Assembly (NCBI RefSeq): GCF_023155095.1
Contig: NZ_JAKNDA010000001.1
Coordinates: 186,001-250,000 of the forward strand
DNA length: 64,000 nucleotides
Direction: 5' to 3'
Source: Idiomarina aminovorans
GTDB taxonomy: Bacteria; Pseudomonadota; Gammaproteobacteria; Enterobacterales; Alteromonadaceae
Part shown: piece after piece, positions 1-9,654 of the stretch
Numbering within the stretch: position 1 is the stretch's first letter
How the letters are laid out: each line of letters opens with the position of its first letter
Made by a program: the position numbers and the translations under genes
The notes under the pieces: generated by a model
Seen by the model: only the letters and a program-made list of their open reading frames with translations
Databases searched by the model: none
What the model was told of the DNA's origin: nothing

Positions 1-39
1 TCGGGCGAATAATCTGAAACTGTATTAAAATCGTTCAAA

Positions 40-64
40 AAAGGGCCCGAACGGCCCTTTTTTT
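40..64 (+). terminator. Intrinsic terminator upstream of lon
   Basis: An 8-bp perfect stem (AAAGGGCC at 40-47 with GGCCCTTT at 53-60) has a 5-nt loop and runs into seven T residues. It probably ends the gene left of the window; in many gammaproteobacteria this would be clpX, but none of it is present here. Bases 1-39 hold nothing I can identify. Confidence 0.9.
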
Positions 65-74
65 CTGTCAAGGA

Positions 75-101
75 TTGAACTTTCAGGTAAAGGCCGCATA
101 T
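75..101 (+). promoter_or_regulatory. Sigma-32-like heat-shock promoter for lon
   Basis: TTGAAC (75-80), a 13-nt spacer and CCGCATAT (94-101) resemble the sigma-32 consensus (TTGAAA, 13-14 nt, CCCCATNT). The lon gene is a classic RpoH target in E. coli, so position and target agree. The -10 element has one C-to-G departure from the CCCC core. Confidence 0.6.
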
Positions 102-133
102 TACAAAGTAAACCTAGGTCGGGAGAGAATTTA

Positions 134-2458
134 ATGAGCGAAGAACGCACCGAACAATTAACGATGCCTGTTCTGCCGTTGAGAGATGTAGTGGTTTACC
201 CGCATATGGTGATTCCACTGTTTGTTGGTCGTGAGAAATCGATTCGATGCTTACAAGCTGCAATGGACGAAGATAAACAAGTTTTTCTGGCAGCGCAAAA
301 AGATGCGTCGGTAGATGAGCCTGCCAACGAGGATATATACCCGGTGGGTACAGTCGCTACTGTACTGCAATTGTTAAAATTGCCGGATGGTACGGTAAAA
401 GTTCTGGTTGAAGGCAAGCAACGCGCGCAACTGGATGAATTACAGGATAACGAAGAGTATTTTCAGGCCAGTATTCACTACCTTGCCTCTGAGGAATTGC
501 CCGAAAAAGAAGAAGAAGTTCTTATTCGTTCGGCATTAAACCAGTTCGAAGGTTACGTGAAGCTGAATAAGAAGATACCGCCTGAAGTACTGACGTCATT
601 ATCAGGTATTGAGGATGGTGATCGTCTGGCGGATACAATGGCTGCTCATATGCCGTTAAAGCTTGCGGAAAAGCAGGCTGTTCTCGAGATTACAGACATT
701 CGCGAGCGCATTGAACATCTGATGGCGTTAATGGAGGGTGAAATTGATATCCTTCAGGTTGAAAAACGCATTCGAAGCCGCGTCAAAAAGCAGATGGAGA
801 AAAGCCAGCGAGAGTATTATTTGAATGAGCAAATGAAAGCCATTCAAAAAGAGCTGGGCGAAACTGAAGATGGTGTCGATGAATTTGAGCAACTGCAGAA
901 GAAAATAGACGACGCCAAGATGCCGGCTGAGGCCAAGAAAAAGACTGAAGCCGAGCTACAAAAGCTGAAAATGATGTCACCCATGTCGGCTGAAGCAACG
1001 GTCGTAAGAGGTTATATCGACTGGATGGTGTCGGTTCCATGGAAAAAACGTTCGCGTATTAAAAAGGATTTAGCTCACGCTGAAAAAGTGTTAGATGCCG
1101 ACCATTACGGATTAGAGAAAGTTAAAGAACGCATTATTGAATATCTGGCGGTGCAACAGCGGACCACTAAGGTGAAAGGGGCGATTCTTTGTTTAGTTGG
1201 CCCGCCGGGGGTGGGTAAAACATCGCTGGGGCAATCAATAGCGCGTGCGACCGGCCGTGAGTATGTACGTATGGCACTTGGTGGCGTGCGCGATGAAGCT
1301 GAAATAAGAGGCCATCGGCGTACATATATTGGTTCGATGCCAGGAAAGCTGATTCAAAAAATGTCGAAAGTTGGCGTACGTAACCCACTGTTTCTGTTAG
1401 ATGAAATTGATAAAATGTCTGCAGATATGCGTGGTGACCCCGCGTCGGCGTTGCTCGAAGTGTTAGATCCTGAGCAAAACGTTAACTTTAATGATCACTA
1501 CCTTGAAGTAGATTATGATTTATCGGATGTAATGTTTGTAGCAACGTCCAACAGCATGAATATTCCGGCGCCGTTATTAGACCGTATGGAAGTGATTCGC
1601 TTGTCGGGTTATACCGAAGAAGAAAAGCTGAATATTGCTAAACGACATTTGCTAACCAAGCAAATAGGTCGTAACGGTTTGAAAGAGAAAGAAATAACAG
1701 TCCAGGACAGCGCTATTATTGGTATCATTCGTTATTACACGCGTGAAGCCGGTGTGCGTAATCTGGAACGTGAATTGTCACGCTTATGTCGCAAAGCGGT
1801 GAAAGAGATATTGCTGGATAAATCCATCAAACATGTGGAAATTCACGGTGACAACCTCAGTCATTATTTAGGCGTGCAACGTTTCGACTACGGTAAAGCC
1901 GAAGAAGCCAACCAGGTTGGGCAAGTGACTGGTCTGGCCTGGACCGAAGTGGGTGGGGATTTACTGACTATTGAGGCAACCAACGTTGCTGGTAAAGGTA
2001 AGACAACCACAACCGGCTCGTTAGGCGATGTGATGCAGGAGTCAATTCAGACGGCTCTGACGGTAGTTCGTAGTCGCGCTGATAAGTTGAGCATTGCGGA
2101 TGATTTTCACGAGAAACGTGATATTCATGTTCATGTACCTGAAGGTGCTACGCCCAAAGACGGCCCCAGTGCTGGTATTGCAATGGTGACGGCCATGGTT
2201 TCTTCGTTAACGGGTAAACCGGTTCGCTCTGATTTGGCGATGACGGGTGAAATCACCTTGCGAGGTGAAGTATTGCCTATTGGTGGTTTAAAAGAAAAAT
2301 TGTTGGCGGCGCATCGTGGTGGAATTAAGCACGTTTTAATTCCAAAAGAAAATGAACGAGACTTAAAAGAAATAGCCGATAACGTAAAAGAAGATCTAGT
2401 GGTTCAACCGGTAAAATGGATTGATGAAGTACTGGATGTTGCTTTGGTTAAAGAATAG
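134..2458 (+). CDS. lon: ATP-dependent Lon protease (LonA type)
   Basis: This 774-residue protein is a cytoplasmic AAA+ serine protease that degrades misfolded and short-lived regulatory proteins. The N-terminal substrate-binding domain covers about residues 1-200, followed by a coiled-coil linker. The AAA+ module has Walker A GPPGVGKT near 356 and Walker B LFLLDEID near 420. The C-terminal protease domain carries KDGPSAG with catalytic Ser679 and Lys722, the same numbers as in E. coli Lon. Length is typical of the family. The ATG is preceded by GGAGAG at a good distance. A sigma-32-like promoter lies upstream, which fits heat induction. The gene is followed by a strong terminator, so it is probably a single-gene transcript. 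Confidence 0.98.
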   Translation: MSEERTEQLTMPVLPLRDVVVYPHMVIPLFVGREKSIRCLQAAMDEDKQVFLAAQKDASVDEPANEDIYPVGTVATVLQLLKLPDGTVKVLVEGKQRAQLDELQDNEEYFQASIHYLASEELPEKEEEVLIRSALNQFEGYVKLNKKIPPEVLTSLSGIEDGDRLADTMAAHMPLKLAEKQAVLEITDIRERIEHLMALMEGEIDILQVEKRIRSRVKKQMEKSQREYYLNEQMKAIQKELGETEDGVDEFEQLQKKIDDAKMPAEAKKKTEAELQKLKMMSPMSAEATVVRGYIDWMVSVPWKKRSRIKKDLAHAEKVLDADHYGLEKVKERIIEYLAVQQRTTKVKGAILCLVGPPGVGKTSLGQSIARATGREYVRMALGGVRDEAEIRGHRRTYIGSMPGKLIQKMSKVGVRNPLFLLDEIDKMSADMRGDPASALLEVLDPEQNVNFNDHYLEVDYDLSDVMFVATSNSMNIPAPLLDRMEVIRLSGYTEEEKLNIAKRHLLTKQIGRNGLKEKEITVQDSAIIGIIRYYTREAGVRNLERELSRLCRKAVKEILLDKSIKHVEIHGDNLSHYLGVQRFDYGKAEEANQVGQVTGLAWTEVGGDLLTIEATNVAGKGKTTTTGSLGDVMQESIQTALTVVRSRADKLSIADDFHEKRDIHVHVPEGATPKDGPSAGIAMVTAMVSSLTGKPVRSDLAMTGEITLRGEVLPIGGLKEKLLAAHRGGIKHVLIPKENERDLKEIADNVKEDLVVQPVKWIDEVLDVALVKE

Positions 2459-2493
2459 CCAAAAGCTTAATGCCAGAGTCATATTCGGACGGT

Positions 2494-2540
2494 AAAATGC
2501 GGCCTGTAGATGAGAAATCCTGCTTCAGGCCGCATTTTTT
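2494..2540 (+). terminator. Intrinsic terminator of lon
   Basis: A 13-bp perfect stem (2494-2506 pairing with 2526-2538, core TGCGGCCTG/CAGGCCGCA) is followed by a T-run ending at 2540. It lies 35 nt after the lon stop codon. Confidence 0.93.
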
Positions 2541-2662
2541 CGTTAAAAAGTCCGTAAAAAGGGTTTTCAATCGAAACGACTGTGGTAGCCTAGAGTTCAA
2601 AGCTGATTCCAATGTATTACATTAAGAACAGCTGGATAGCAAAGCTATTTGGATAATGGTGC

Positions 2663-2691
2663 TTGAACAATTAAATCAAGCTTGATATAAC
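2663..2691 (+). promoter_or_regulatory. Sigma-70 promoter for hupB
   Basis: TTGAAC (2663-2668), a 17-nt spacer and TATAAC (2686-2691) form a near-consensus housekeeping promoter about 70 nt before the HU start codon. The rest of the 302-base lon-hupB gap holds the lon terminator and no further gene that I can see. Confidence 0.65.
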
Positions 2692-2760
2692 CGTTTTGGC
2701 TCATTTAACTCCGAATGGAACCACGGAAACTTGATAATAACAATTTAAGGGGATGATACT

Positions 2761-3033
2761 GTGAACAAGTCTCAGCTTATTGACAAAATCGCGGCAGGTG
2801 CAGATATTTCTAAGGCTGCTGCTGGTCGTGCTCTGGACTCAATGATCGATGCAGTAACTGATGCTCTAAAAAAAGATGACCAAGTCGCATTAGTTGGCTT
2901 TGGTACGTTTAGTGTGCGTGAGCGTTCTGCTCGTACTGGTCGCAACCCTCAAACGGGCGAGACTATCCAGATTGCTGCTGCTAAAGTACCTTCTTTTAAA
3001 GCAGGTAAAGCACTGAAAGACGCAGTAAATTAA
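2761..3033 (+). CDS. hupB: DNA-binding protein HU-beta
   Basis: A 90-residue histone-like protein that bends and compacts DNA as a dimer and belongs to the bacterial nucleoid. The sequence begins [11 protein letters not shown] and contains the HU signature [21 protein letters not shown] at about residues 46-66, which forms the beta-arm entering the minor groove. Length matches the family exactly. The start codon is GTG, with AGGGGAT upstream. Its position between lon and ppiD is the same as in E. coli, which supports hupB over hupA. It has its own promoter and two consecutive terminators, so it is likely an abundant monocistronic message. Confidence 0.97.
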   Translation: MNKSQLIDKIAAGADISKAAAGRALDSMIDAVTDALKKDDQVALVGFGTFSVRERSARTGRNPQTGETIQIAAAKVPSFKAGKALKDAVN

Positions 3034-3035
3034 TT

Positions 3036-3057
3036 AAAGCGCATTAGCGCTTTTTTT
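3036..3057 (+). terminator. First terminator after hupB
   Basis: AAAGCGC (3036-3042) pairs with GCGCTTT (3047-3053) around an ATTA loop and continues into a T-tract to 3057. It begins 2 nt past the stop codon. Confidence 0.9.
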
Positions 3058-3072
3058 ATAGAATAATACGAG

Positions 3073-3106
3073 TAACCCGAGGTTATAAACCTCGGGTTAT
3101 TTTTTT
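3073..3106 (+). terminator. Second terminator after hupB
   Basis: A 12-bp perfect stem (3073-3084 with 3088-3099, core AACCCGAGG/CCTCGGGTT) with a 3-nt loop is followed by a run of T. It sits only 15 nt beyond the first terminator. Confidence 0.92.
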
Positions 3107-3184
3107 GTATGGATGGTGAGTTTTAAGACGAATCACCTTATAATGTGACGTCGATTATTCAGGTTAGATAAGGAAAGCCTTATT

Positions 3185-5053
3185 ATGTTAGAGCGGATTC
3201 GGGAAGGCTCGCAGAGTTATACTGCTAAGGCCATTCTTGTGTTAATCATTCTAACTTTTGCACTAGCGGGTGTCGGTGGCTATATCACCGGCGACACAGA
3301 AGATGCCGTTGCAAAAGTTAATGGAGAAGATATTCCTCGTAGTGACTATGATCGTGCTTACGAGAATGAGCGCAGTCGCTTACAAGAGCAGTTTGGTGAT
3401 ATGTTTTCTGCTATCACTTCCGATCCAGACTATATGCGTAATTTGCGCAGTGGTGTACTTGAGGGACTCATCGAACAAGAGCTGTTAGTACAATATGCGG
3501 AAACGAACGGAATGAGAGTGGGCTCTGAACAAGTAAAAGCGGCCATTCGCGATATTCCACAGTTTCGTACGGCGGGTCAGTTCGATAACGATGTTTATTT
3601 AATGGCGTTGCGTAATGCTGGTTACAGTCCCGAAGCTTTTGCTAAGGTGATGCAACAGGATATGACTCGGAACCAATTAGTTCAGGGGGTATCCGGATCG
3701 GAGTTTGTACTGGAACCTGAAGCTTTGGCGTTCTTGCGCTTGCAAAGCCAATCTCGGTCAGGCGGTTTTTTGATTGCCCGGAACGATAATTTTGAAGATC
3801 AGGTCGACATTGCTGAACAAGACATTGAAACTTTCTATCAGCAGAATCAGGATATGTTTCGTACTGAAGAAAAACTCAGTGTCGCTTATATTGAACTGTC
3901 CTTGGCCGCAATTGAGTCGGACATTGAAATCTCTGAAGAAGAAGTGCGCGAATACTACGAACAGCGTCAGCAACAATATACAACAGAAGAGGAACGCCGC
4001 ATTTCTCATATTCTGATTGAATTTGATACTGAAAATGCAAAAGAGCAGGCAGAACAAGCCTTGTCTGAACTTGAGCAGGGCGCAAACTTTGCCGAAGTAG
4101 CAAAAACCTATTCAGACGACACCTTCTCTGCTGAGCAAGGTGGTGACCTTGACTGGATCGAGTCCGGCATGATGGATGAAGATTTTGATGCTGCTGCTTT
4201 TGAGTTGGAACGCGTTGGTGACTTATCCGGCATTGTCGAGACCAGTTTTGGTTATCATATTATTAAGCTGACCGATTTACGTGAGGGAGCTGTCACTCCA
4301 TTCAGCGAAGTTAAAGAAGAGGTTCGCCAGCAGTTACTCACTGAAAAAGCTGAAGATCGTTATTTTGATATGCAACAGAAGCTTGCGGAAATCAGCTTTG
4401 AGCAGCCTGATACGTTAGAGCCCGCAGCTGAAGAAGTTGGAGCAACGGTACGTCGAACCGATTTATTCATTCGCGAGAGAGCCCCGACGCCACTCAGTGA
4501 TGATGTCATTCTTAATAACTTGTTTTCAGAGCAGTTAATTGAGGAAAAGCTGAATAGCGATATTATCGAAACATCAGATGATCGCTCATTGGTTGTACGC
4601 GTGACTGAACATCAGCCCATTCGTGTAAAACAGCTGACTGAAATTCGTGACCAAATCGTTGCTGAACTGCGTATTGAAAAAGCTCAAGATTTAGCTCTGG
4701 AAAAAGCTGAAGAATGGCTGCAGGCTTGGCAGGCCGATGAAGAACTTGGCAAAGAAATTGTTTGGCTGGATAGCGTTGCACGTAACAATGGTGAATATCC
4801 TCAAGCCATTGTACAGGAGCTTTTCTCAATATCTCCTGCAGCAGACGGCGAAGCTTCTTTTACCACGGTTGCTTTACCAAATGGTGATGCTGCCGTCGTT
4901 GCTTTGACCGAAGTGTCTCCGGGGAGTGCGAATGAAGGGCAGCTTGACGAATTGCGGGCGCAATTGCAGAACCGGCAGGCGCAAGTTATGTTGCAAGCTT
5001 TCATTAATAATTTAAAAAGTAATGCGGATATAAAGCGTTTATCGACTCGATAA
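3185..5053 (+). CDS. ppiD: Periplasmic folding chaperone / peptidyl-prolyl isomerase-like PpiD
   Basis: A 622-residue inner-membrane-anchored periplasmic chaperone that helps newly exported proteins leave the Sec translocon. The N-terminus is short and cytoplasmic (MLERIREGSQSYTAK). One transmembrane segment follows at about residues 17-35, then a SurA-like N-domain. A parvulin (PPIC) domain lies at about 268-365, between RRISHILIEF and FGYHIIKLTD, and a long C-terminal region completes it. Length is close to E. coli PpiD (623). It follows hupB as in E. coli but is cut off from it by two terminators, so it should have its own promoter. It ends in a terminator shared with the convergent bat operon. 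Confidence 0.95.
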   Translation: MLERIREGSQSYTAKAILVLIILTFALAGVGGYITGDTEDAVAKVNGEDIPRSDYDRAYENERSRLQEQFGDMFSAITSDPDYMRNLRSGVLEGLIEQELLVQYAETNGMRVGSEQVKAAIRDIPQFRTAGQFDNDVYLMALRNAGYSPEAFAKVMQQDMTRNQLVQGVSGSEFVLEPEALAFLRLQSQSRSGGFLIARNDNFEDQVDIAEQDIETFYQQNQDMFRTEEKLSVAYIELSLAAIESDIEISEEEVREYYEQRQQQYTTEEERRISHILIEFDTENAKEQAEQALSELEQGANFAEVAKTYSDDTFSAEQGGDLDWIESGMMDEDFDAAAFELERVGDLSGIVETSFGYHIIKLTDLREGAVTPFSEVKEEVRQQLLTEKAEDRYFDMQQKLAEISFEQPDTLEPAAEEVGATVRRTDLFIRERAPTPLSDDVILNNLFSEQLIEEKLNSDIIETSDDRSLVVRVTEHQPIRVKQLTEIRDQIVAELRIEKAQDLALEKAEEWLQAWQADEELGKEIVWLDSVARNNGEYPQAIVQELFSISPAADGEASFTTVALPNGDAAVVALTEVSPGSANEGQLDELRAQLQNRQAQVMLQAFINNLKSNADIKRLSTR

Positions 5054-5076
5054 AATTTTAACTCTGTTGAAACTAA

Positions 5077-5113
5077 AAAAGGCTCAGACCGTAATAAGTC
5101 TGAGCCTTTTTAT
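5077..5113. terminator. Bidirectional terminator between ppiD and batD
   Basis: A 12- to 13-bp stem (5077-5089 with 5098-5110, core GGCTCAGA/TCTGAGCC) is flanked by A-runs on the left and T-runs on the right. It can therefore end transcription from both converging genes. Confidence 0.9.
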
Positions 5114-5126
5114 TGGGTATGAAAGC

Positions 5127-6851
5127 TTAACTTTTGTAGAGCTCAGGTAAGTTTTCTTTACCAACGTTTCTGTCTTTGTTTTTCTCCAGAGATACTCTAA
5201 CTGCCTTATACAACATTTTCCCATCGCCCCATGAGTTACTCGCTGGCTTATACAAGCTTTGCTGCAGAGTAGTAAGGTATGCACCTTTTATTGAGAGCTG
5301 CTGAGACAATTCGGTTAAGCTATTAAATGATTTGCCAAAATAACGATTTGCCCATTTTAATAAGGAGTTCTTGGCTGCTTGAGCATCATTTTTACTGCAG
5401 GCGCGCTGGAAATCGCGCCACAATTTATTTTTGTTTAACTCGTCTTTTGTCTCTGCTCTTTTTTGTAAGCCGGCATTAATGGCAGAAGCGAACCTCTTAC
5501 TCCAGATAAGGTAGCCGTTAATGAGTAAAGACAAAGCCAGAATTAGACTGACTAATGCAATGAACCAGCCTTGCTTCCACCATATTGGGTTTACTGAAGT
5601 TGTTGACGCTTTTGGCTGCTCAGTAGCCGTTTGAGGAGCTTGAGCGGGAAATTCACTTTGAGTCTGCTCTGTGGGTATAGCCTGCATACCTTCAGCCATA
5701 TCCACTGAAAAATCTAATGCTTCAGTTTTAGCTGACGCCGCTAATCCCGTTTTTGTATTAAACCAGGGAACCGTGAGTGGCGGAATGGTTAGTGGTCCGG
5801 GTTGGTTAGGCACTAAAGCAAAACTCACTGTCTTTTGAGAGATAACGACGCCGTTGCGGGTAAATTGATCCGTTTCGTCGCCATCAGGATAAACCCGCAC
5901 TGTATCAGGGAAGTCCGGCTTTATATCCGGCAGTTGTTCTGGCTTTACTCCCACCGCAGTCAACATGTAGGAAATCGTCAATGGTTCGCCGACCGTATAG
6001 CTTTCTTGCTGGGGAGAAACTGATTGAGAGAGACTCACTAACTCGCTTGGCAACCAATGTCCTTGCCATTTATCGGGTACAGGCTGCACCTCTGCCTCAA
6101 TAGTTTCAGCTATGGTACTGACCGGCTGAGTATTCGAGAACGATGAAAATATTGAACGTTGACCCTGGGTAAATACTTCGCCATCGAAACGCGCACCAAT
6201 AATCGTCAATGGACCGGATTTACTGGGGGTTATTTGATAAATACGTTGATAAACCTTATAACGACGACCATTGACCATTTGTGTACTTTCTTGATCCTGG
6301 CCAATCTGCCGAACATCGGCATTCTCTACTTCAGGGGGAATCAAATTCCCTTTATTGAGATCAGCAGCAAGGAAAAGCCGGGCAACGTAGGTGATCGGTT
6401 GTTGCAGGTATACCTGTTGACTATCGACCTGAGCTTCCAGAAACGCTATTTTTTGTTCTGTGTCCTGATTACTGCCTGCTCCGAGCACTTGCAGGGAAAT
6501 GGGAGCAGACGAAACACCATCTATAGTGATCTCAGGGATTTCATACTCCCCCTCAGCCTGAGGGATAAGCACAGTAGTAAAGCGGGTTTGTTTACTGAGA
6601 CGCCCATTTATCATCGATGTTTGACGGCTGACCGATGTTCTTCCTACGACAAAGTCTTTTAGCAGTTTTGAGGGAGAGAAACTATCATTCGCAACATCGT
6701 CATCAACTGTCACGTTTAAAACGAAAGACTGATTAGCAGTAACCGGGTTGCGATCGACTGTCGCCGTTACTTCGGAGACATCGGCGCGAGCGAGTTGGCA
6801 GACAAGTAAAAAACCAATCAATAAGAGGGTGTGTAGCCATGCTCTTACCAT
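5127..6851 (-). CDS. batD: BatD-like membrane protein
   Basis: A 574-residue envelope protein of the BatD family (named for Bacteroides aerotolerance), whose biochemical role is unknown. A signal peptide (MVRAWLHTLLLIGFLLVCQLARA) is followed by a long beta-rich periplasmic region. A transmembrane segment lies at about residues 435-457 (WFIALVSLILALSLLINGYL), with a cytoplasmic tail after it. The longest open frame begins 38 codons earlier, but ATG at 6851 has AAGGAG upstream and starts directly at the signal peptide, so I chose it. The start overlaps the stop of the preceding batB-batC gene by 7 nt, which indicates translational coupling as the last gene of the moxR operon. Confidence 0.88.
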   Translation of the reverse strand: MVRAWLHTLLLIGFLLVCQLARADVSEVTATVDRNPVTANQSFVLNVTVDDDVANDSFSPSKLLKDFVVGRTSVSRQTSMINGRLSKQTRFTTVLIPQAEGEYEIPEITIDGVSSAPISLQVLGAGSNQDTEQKIAFLEAQVDSQQVYLQQPITYVARLFLAADLNKGNLIPPEVENADVRQIGQDQESTQMVNGRRYKVYQRIYQITPSKSGPLTIIGARFDGEVFTQGQRSIFSSFSNTQPVSTIAETIEAEVQPVPDKWQGHWLPSELVSLSQSVSPQQESYTVGEPLTISYMLTAVGVKPEQLPDIKPDFPDTVRVYPDGDETDQFTRNGVVISQKTVSFALVPNQPGPLTIPPLTVPWFNTKTGLAASAKTEALDFSVDMAEGMQAIPTEQTQSEFPAQAPQTATEQPKASTTSVNPIWWKQGWFIALVSLILALSLLINGYLIWSKRFASAINAGLQKRAETKDELNKNKLWRDFQRACSKNDAQAAKNSLLKWANRYFGKSFNSLTELSQQLSIKGAYLTTLQQSLYKPASNSWGDGKMLYKAVRVSLEKNKDRNVGKENLPELYKS

Positions 6852-8674
6852 TTTTTCTCTTCTCCTTGTGGTTCTGAAACTCGACGCTGACGACGGCGTT
6901 GGCTTTCCAGAAGCATTTTGTTGCGCAGCAGTATGCTGGGGTCGTCCGGAACCCGGTTCATCCATTGTTCCAGTTGCTGAGCTTTTTCGGGGTCAATATC
7001 GCCCTCGGCAACTTTCTGTTGCAGTTGTTGAGTGGATTTCTCATTCGTTTTTTCATTTTTAGCCTTAGCTTGTTCTTTTTTTGGCTCTTCAGACTCAGAC
7101 TTTTGTTCTTTTTCAGCCTGTTCGGGTTGATCATTTTGTTGACCCTCCTCATTTGGGTTGGGAGGCCCGTCGTTGTTATTGGACTCATTACTTTTCTGCT
7201 CTTGCCCGTTGTTACTTTGCTTGGAGTTTTCATTCTTTTGGCTGTTTTCTGAGTCCGACTCATCTGACGTATTCTTTGAATCACCGGAGTCTTGCTCTTT
7301 TTTTTGCTTTAACTGCTGCGTCACTTGCTGGTTTTCAGCGGCTTTTGACCAACCCGGGCGTTGCTCCAATGCTTTGTCGTATGCCTCAATTGCTTCGTCA
7401 TAGAGCTGCTGCTGAGCCAGAGCATTGCCTAAGTTATAATGTGCTTCAGCTGACTGTTGCTGTGAAAAGGCACTGGCGGCTTCTTCAAAGTTACCTTGCC
7501 GATATAAGGCTGCGCCTCGTCGAATGGGATCTTCACTTAAATTGGCTGCTTGCTCATATTCCTTATCCTGATATAAGCGCTGTGCCCGTTGTTCTGTATT
7601 CAGAAACGGCTGTTTCCAGGTGGGATCATGAGCAGCTTTAAGTTCAGGACTATAGCTCATTAATGGCATAAGCAGTGCGGGGACTAATAGGTTGAGCATG
7701 GCGCCCCGACGCCAACTAAACAGCATTAAAGGTAAGATAAAGAGGGCGATATAGGGACCCATATCACGCCAGGCATCGCCTTGTTGCTGGTCATCGTTGT
7801 TTTTGCCTTCACGTGTCAGAGGCGCCTGACTTATCAGTTTTTCAATATCACTGTTGTCTGCTGTAACTGAGGTAAATACACCACCTGTAATTGACGCCAA
7901 ATCAGCTAATCGGGATGGATAGGTTTTGGCTATGACGACTTGATTATTGTTTTTTAGTAAACGACCTGAGCTGTCACGTATCGCCGCGCCTTCTTCAGTA
8001 CCGACCGCGAGAATTGAAACCCGGTGCTCTAGCGAACGCAAGTAGCGACTGATCTGGTTGAGTTCGCTACTGCTAATGCCGTCTGTAAGCCAATAGATAT
8101 CGCCTTGCGGGTAACCGGCGTTTCGTAACAGTTCATTGGCTAATTGCAGAGCGAATAAAGGCTCACTTCCTGGCGCAGGCATAATATCAGGCGATAATGA
8201 CGGAATAAGGTTAATCAAATTACCATTATCGGCAGTAAGCGGACTAATAGTAAAAGCATCATCAGCGTAGGCAATCAGTCCGGTGTCACCATCAAGCCCC
8301 GCCCTGACCAAATCAATGGCTTTATATCGCATACGGGTGAGTCTGTCAGGTGAAATATCATCGGCTAACACCGAGGGTGACATGTCTATAATGACAACCT
8401 GGCCTGATTCCAGCTGATAGACCGGCTGTGGCAGTCGTTCCCAGGTTGGGCCGGATAGGGCAAGTGTTGTTAATATAGTAATTAACAGAAACCGATGAAT
8501 TGGCCATAATGATGGCTTAGCGCCTGATTTCACCAGCACTCTGGATAAGTGCCCGGGCAGCCACTGGTGCCATCCGGCTTGATGTTTTTGGCTGTATAGT
8601 AAACGCCAGTAGAGTAAGCCTGCCGGAATTAACGCGAGCAGCCACCAGGGGCGTATTAAGTGTAATTCGCTCAT
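6845..8674 (-). CDS. BatB-BatC fusion: VWA-domain membrane protein with TPR repeats
   Basis: A 609-residue protein joining two Bat modules. The N-terminal part has transmembrane segments and a von Willebrand A domain. Its metal-site motif DMSPS lies near residue 97 and a WLTDG strand near 195, as in BatB. Another membrane segment follows near 305-350. The second half is BatC-like, with TPR-type repeats (AEAHYNLGNALAQQQLYDEA) around 410-445. A long low-complexity tail rich in Lys, Glu, Ser, Asn and Gln covers about 450-560 and ends in an RRRQRR basic stretch. Start and stop overlap the neighbouring genes by 4 and 7 nt. VWA proteins often act as protein-interaction platforms for MoxR ATPases; the target here is unknown. 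Confidence 0.88.
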   Translation of the reverse strand: MSELHLIRPWWLLALIPAGLLYWRLLYSQKHQAGWHQWLPGHLSRVLVKSGAKPSLWPIHRFLLITILTTLALSGPTWERLPQPVYQLESGQVVIIDMSPSVLADDISPDRLTRMRYKAIDLVRAGLDGDTGLIAYADDAFTISPLTADNGNLINLIPSLSPDIMPAPGSEPLFALQLANELLRNAGYPQGDIYWLTDGISSSELNQISRYLRSLEHRVSILAVGTEEGAAIRDSSGRLLKNNNQVVIAKTYPSRLADLASITGGVFTSVTADNSDIEKLISQAPLTREGKNNDDQQQGDAWRDMGPYIALFILPLMLFSWRRGAMLNLLVPALLMPLMSYSPELKAAHDPTWKQPFLNTEQRAQRLYQDKEYEQAANLSEDPIRRGAALYRQGNFEEAASAFSQQQSAEAHYNLGNALAQQQLYDEAIEAYDKALEQRPGWSKAAENQQVTQQLKQKKEQDSGDSKNTSDESDSENSQKNENSKQSNNGQEQKSNESNNNDGPPNPNEEGQQNDQPEQAEKEQKSESEEPKKEQAKAKNEKTNEKSTQQLQQKVAEGDIDPEKAQQLEQWMNRVPDDPSILLRNKMLLESQRRRQRRVSEPQGEEKKW

Positions 8675-9654
8675 GAACGTCTCCCCCAGGGGCGATAATG
8701 CATCATGACAATAGTGACGAATAAAAGAAAACTGATTGCTAATGGCCAGTAAAATAAACTCACTTGCGGTCTTAGCTGCTGAGGGTCACCGGCAATCGGT
8801 TCCAACTGATCCAACCTTTGATAAATAGCTTCGAGCTCATCGGTACTGCGTGCCCGGAAGTATTTGCCACCGGTTCGTTCAGCAATACTTTGCATTAATG
8901 GAACGTCTAAATCGCGGCTTGGGTTCACTTTGCGTTGCCCAAAAAAGCTGTCAACAACCACTTCTTCAGCACCAACCGCTATCGGATAAATTGTAACGTC
9001 GTAAGCCTCAGCAAGCTCAAGTGCTTGATCCGGTGTCAGGTTGCCCGCTGTATTCTGGCCATCGGTCAGTAATACTAATACCCGGTTGGACTCCTCGTCG
9101 TCGCGAAAGCGTTTGACCGATAGGGCAATGGCGTCGCCTATTGCCGTTCGTTCGCCGACTAACCCAAGTACCGATTCATTTAACATCTGTTTTACGGTAT
9201 TGCGATCGTAAGTCATTGGCGTTTGCAGATACGCGGTGTCGGCGAATAAAATCAAGCCTAGCCTGTCACCTTTGCGGCGTTGAATAAAGTCGCTTAGAAC
9301 GTGTTTAACCATGGTCAGACGATCGACTGAGCGTCCTTCAAGCTGCATATCTGCAATTTCCATACTGCCCGACAGGTCGACTGCCAGCATAATCTCTCTG
9401 CCTTCGGCACGAACGGCTAAAGGCTCTCCTAACCACTGAGGTTTTGCAACAGCGGTTACCAGCATAAGCCAGCATAAACTCATAAGCAGTAACAGTAGTC
9501 TGCGTTTTCCCGTGCTTTGCCCTGTGCTGACCAATCCATAGGTACTGGGAACTCGTATCGCGGAGCTATTTCTTCGAACTTCAGGAACCCATTTCCATAG
9601 AATAAAGGGTAAAGGTAACAAACAAAACATCCAGGGCCAGGCCAGTTCAAACAT
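8671..9654 (-). CDS. batA: BatA-like VWA-domain membrane protein
   Basis: A 327-residue inner-membrane protein with two N-terminal hydrophobic segments (from about residue 5 and at 55-72) and a C-terminal one at about 300-318. A von Willebrand A domain sits between them. The MIDAS motif DLSGS is intact near residue 93, and LLTDGQN supplies the later metal-site loop, so it should bind divalent metal. Aerotolerance BatA proteins have this layout. The start overlaps the upstream DUF4381 gene by 8 nt, and the end overlaps batB-batC by 4 nt in ATGA. It is therefore translated as part of one coupled operon with moxR. Confidence 0.92.
   Translation of the reverse strand: MFELAWPWMFCLLPLPFILWKWVPEVRRNSSAIRVPSTYGLVSTGQSTGKRRLLLLLMSLCWLMLVTAVAKPQWLGEPLAVRAEGREIMLAVDLSGSMEIADMQLEGRSVDRLTMVKHVLSDFIQRRKGDRLGLILFADTAYLQTPMTYDRNTVKQMLNESVLGLVGERTAIGDAIALSVKRFRDDEESNRVLVLLTDGQNTAGNLTPDQALELAEAYDVTIYPIAVGAEEVVVDSFFGQRKVNPSRDLDVPLMQSIAERTGGKYFRARSTDELEAIYQRLDQLEPIAGDPQQLRPQVSLFYWPLAISFLLFVTIVMMHYRPWGRRS

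Noticed and set aside
6159-6662. A 167-codon plus-strand frame opposite batD
   Set aside because: BatD on the minus strand has clear family features and operon overlaps; the plus-strand frame has no domain and no context.
7081-7641. A 186-codon plus-strand frame inside the batB-batC gene
   Set aside because: It is a shadow of the low-complexity Lys/Glu/Ser tail on the opposite strand, with no ribosome-binding site and no recognisable domain.
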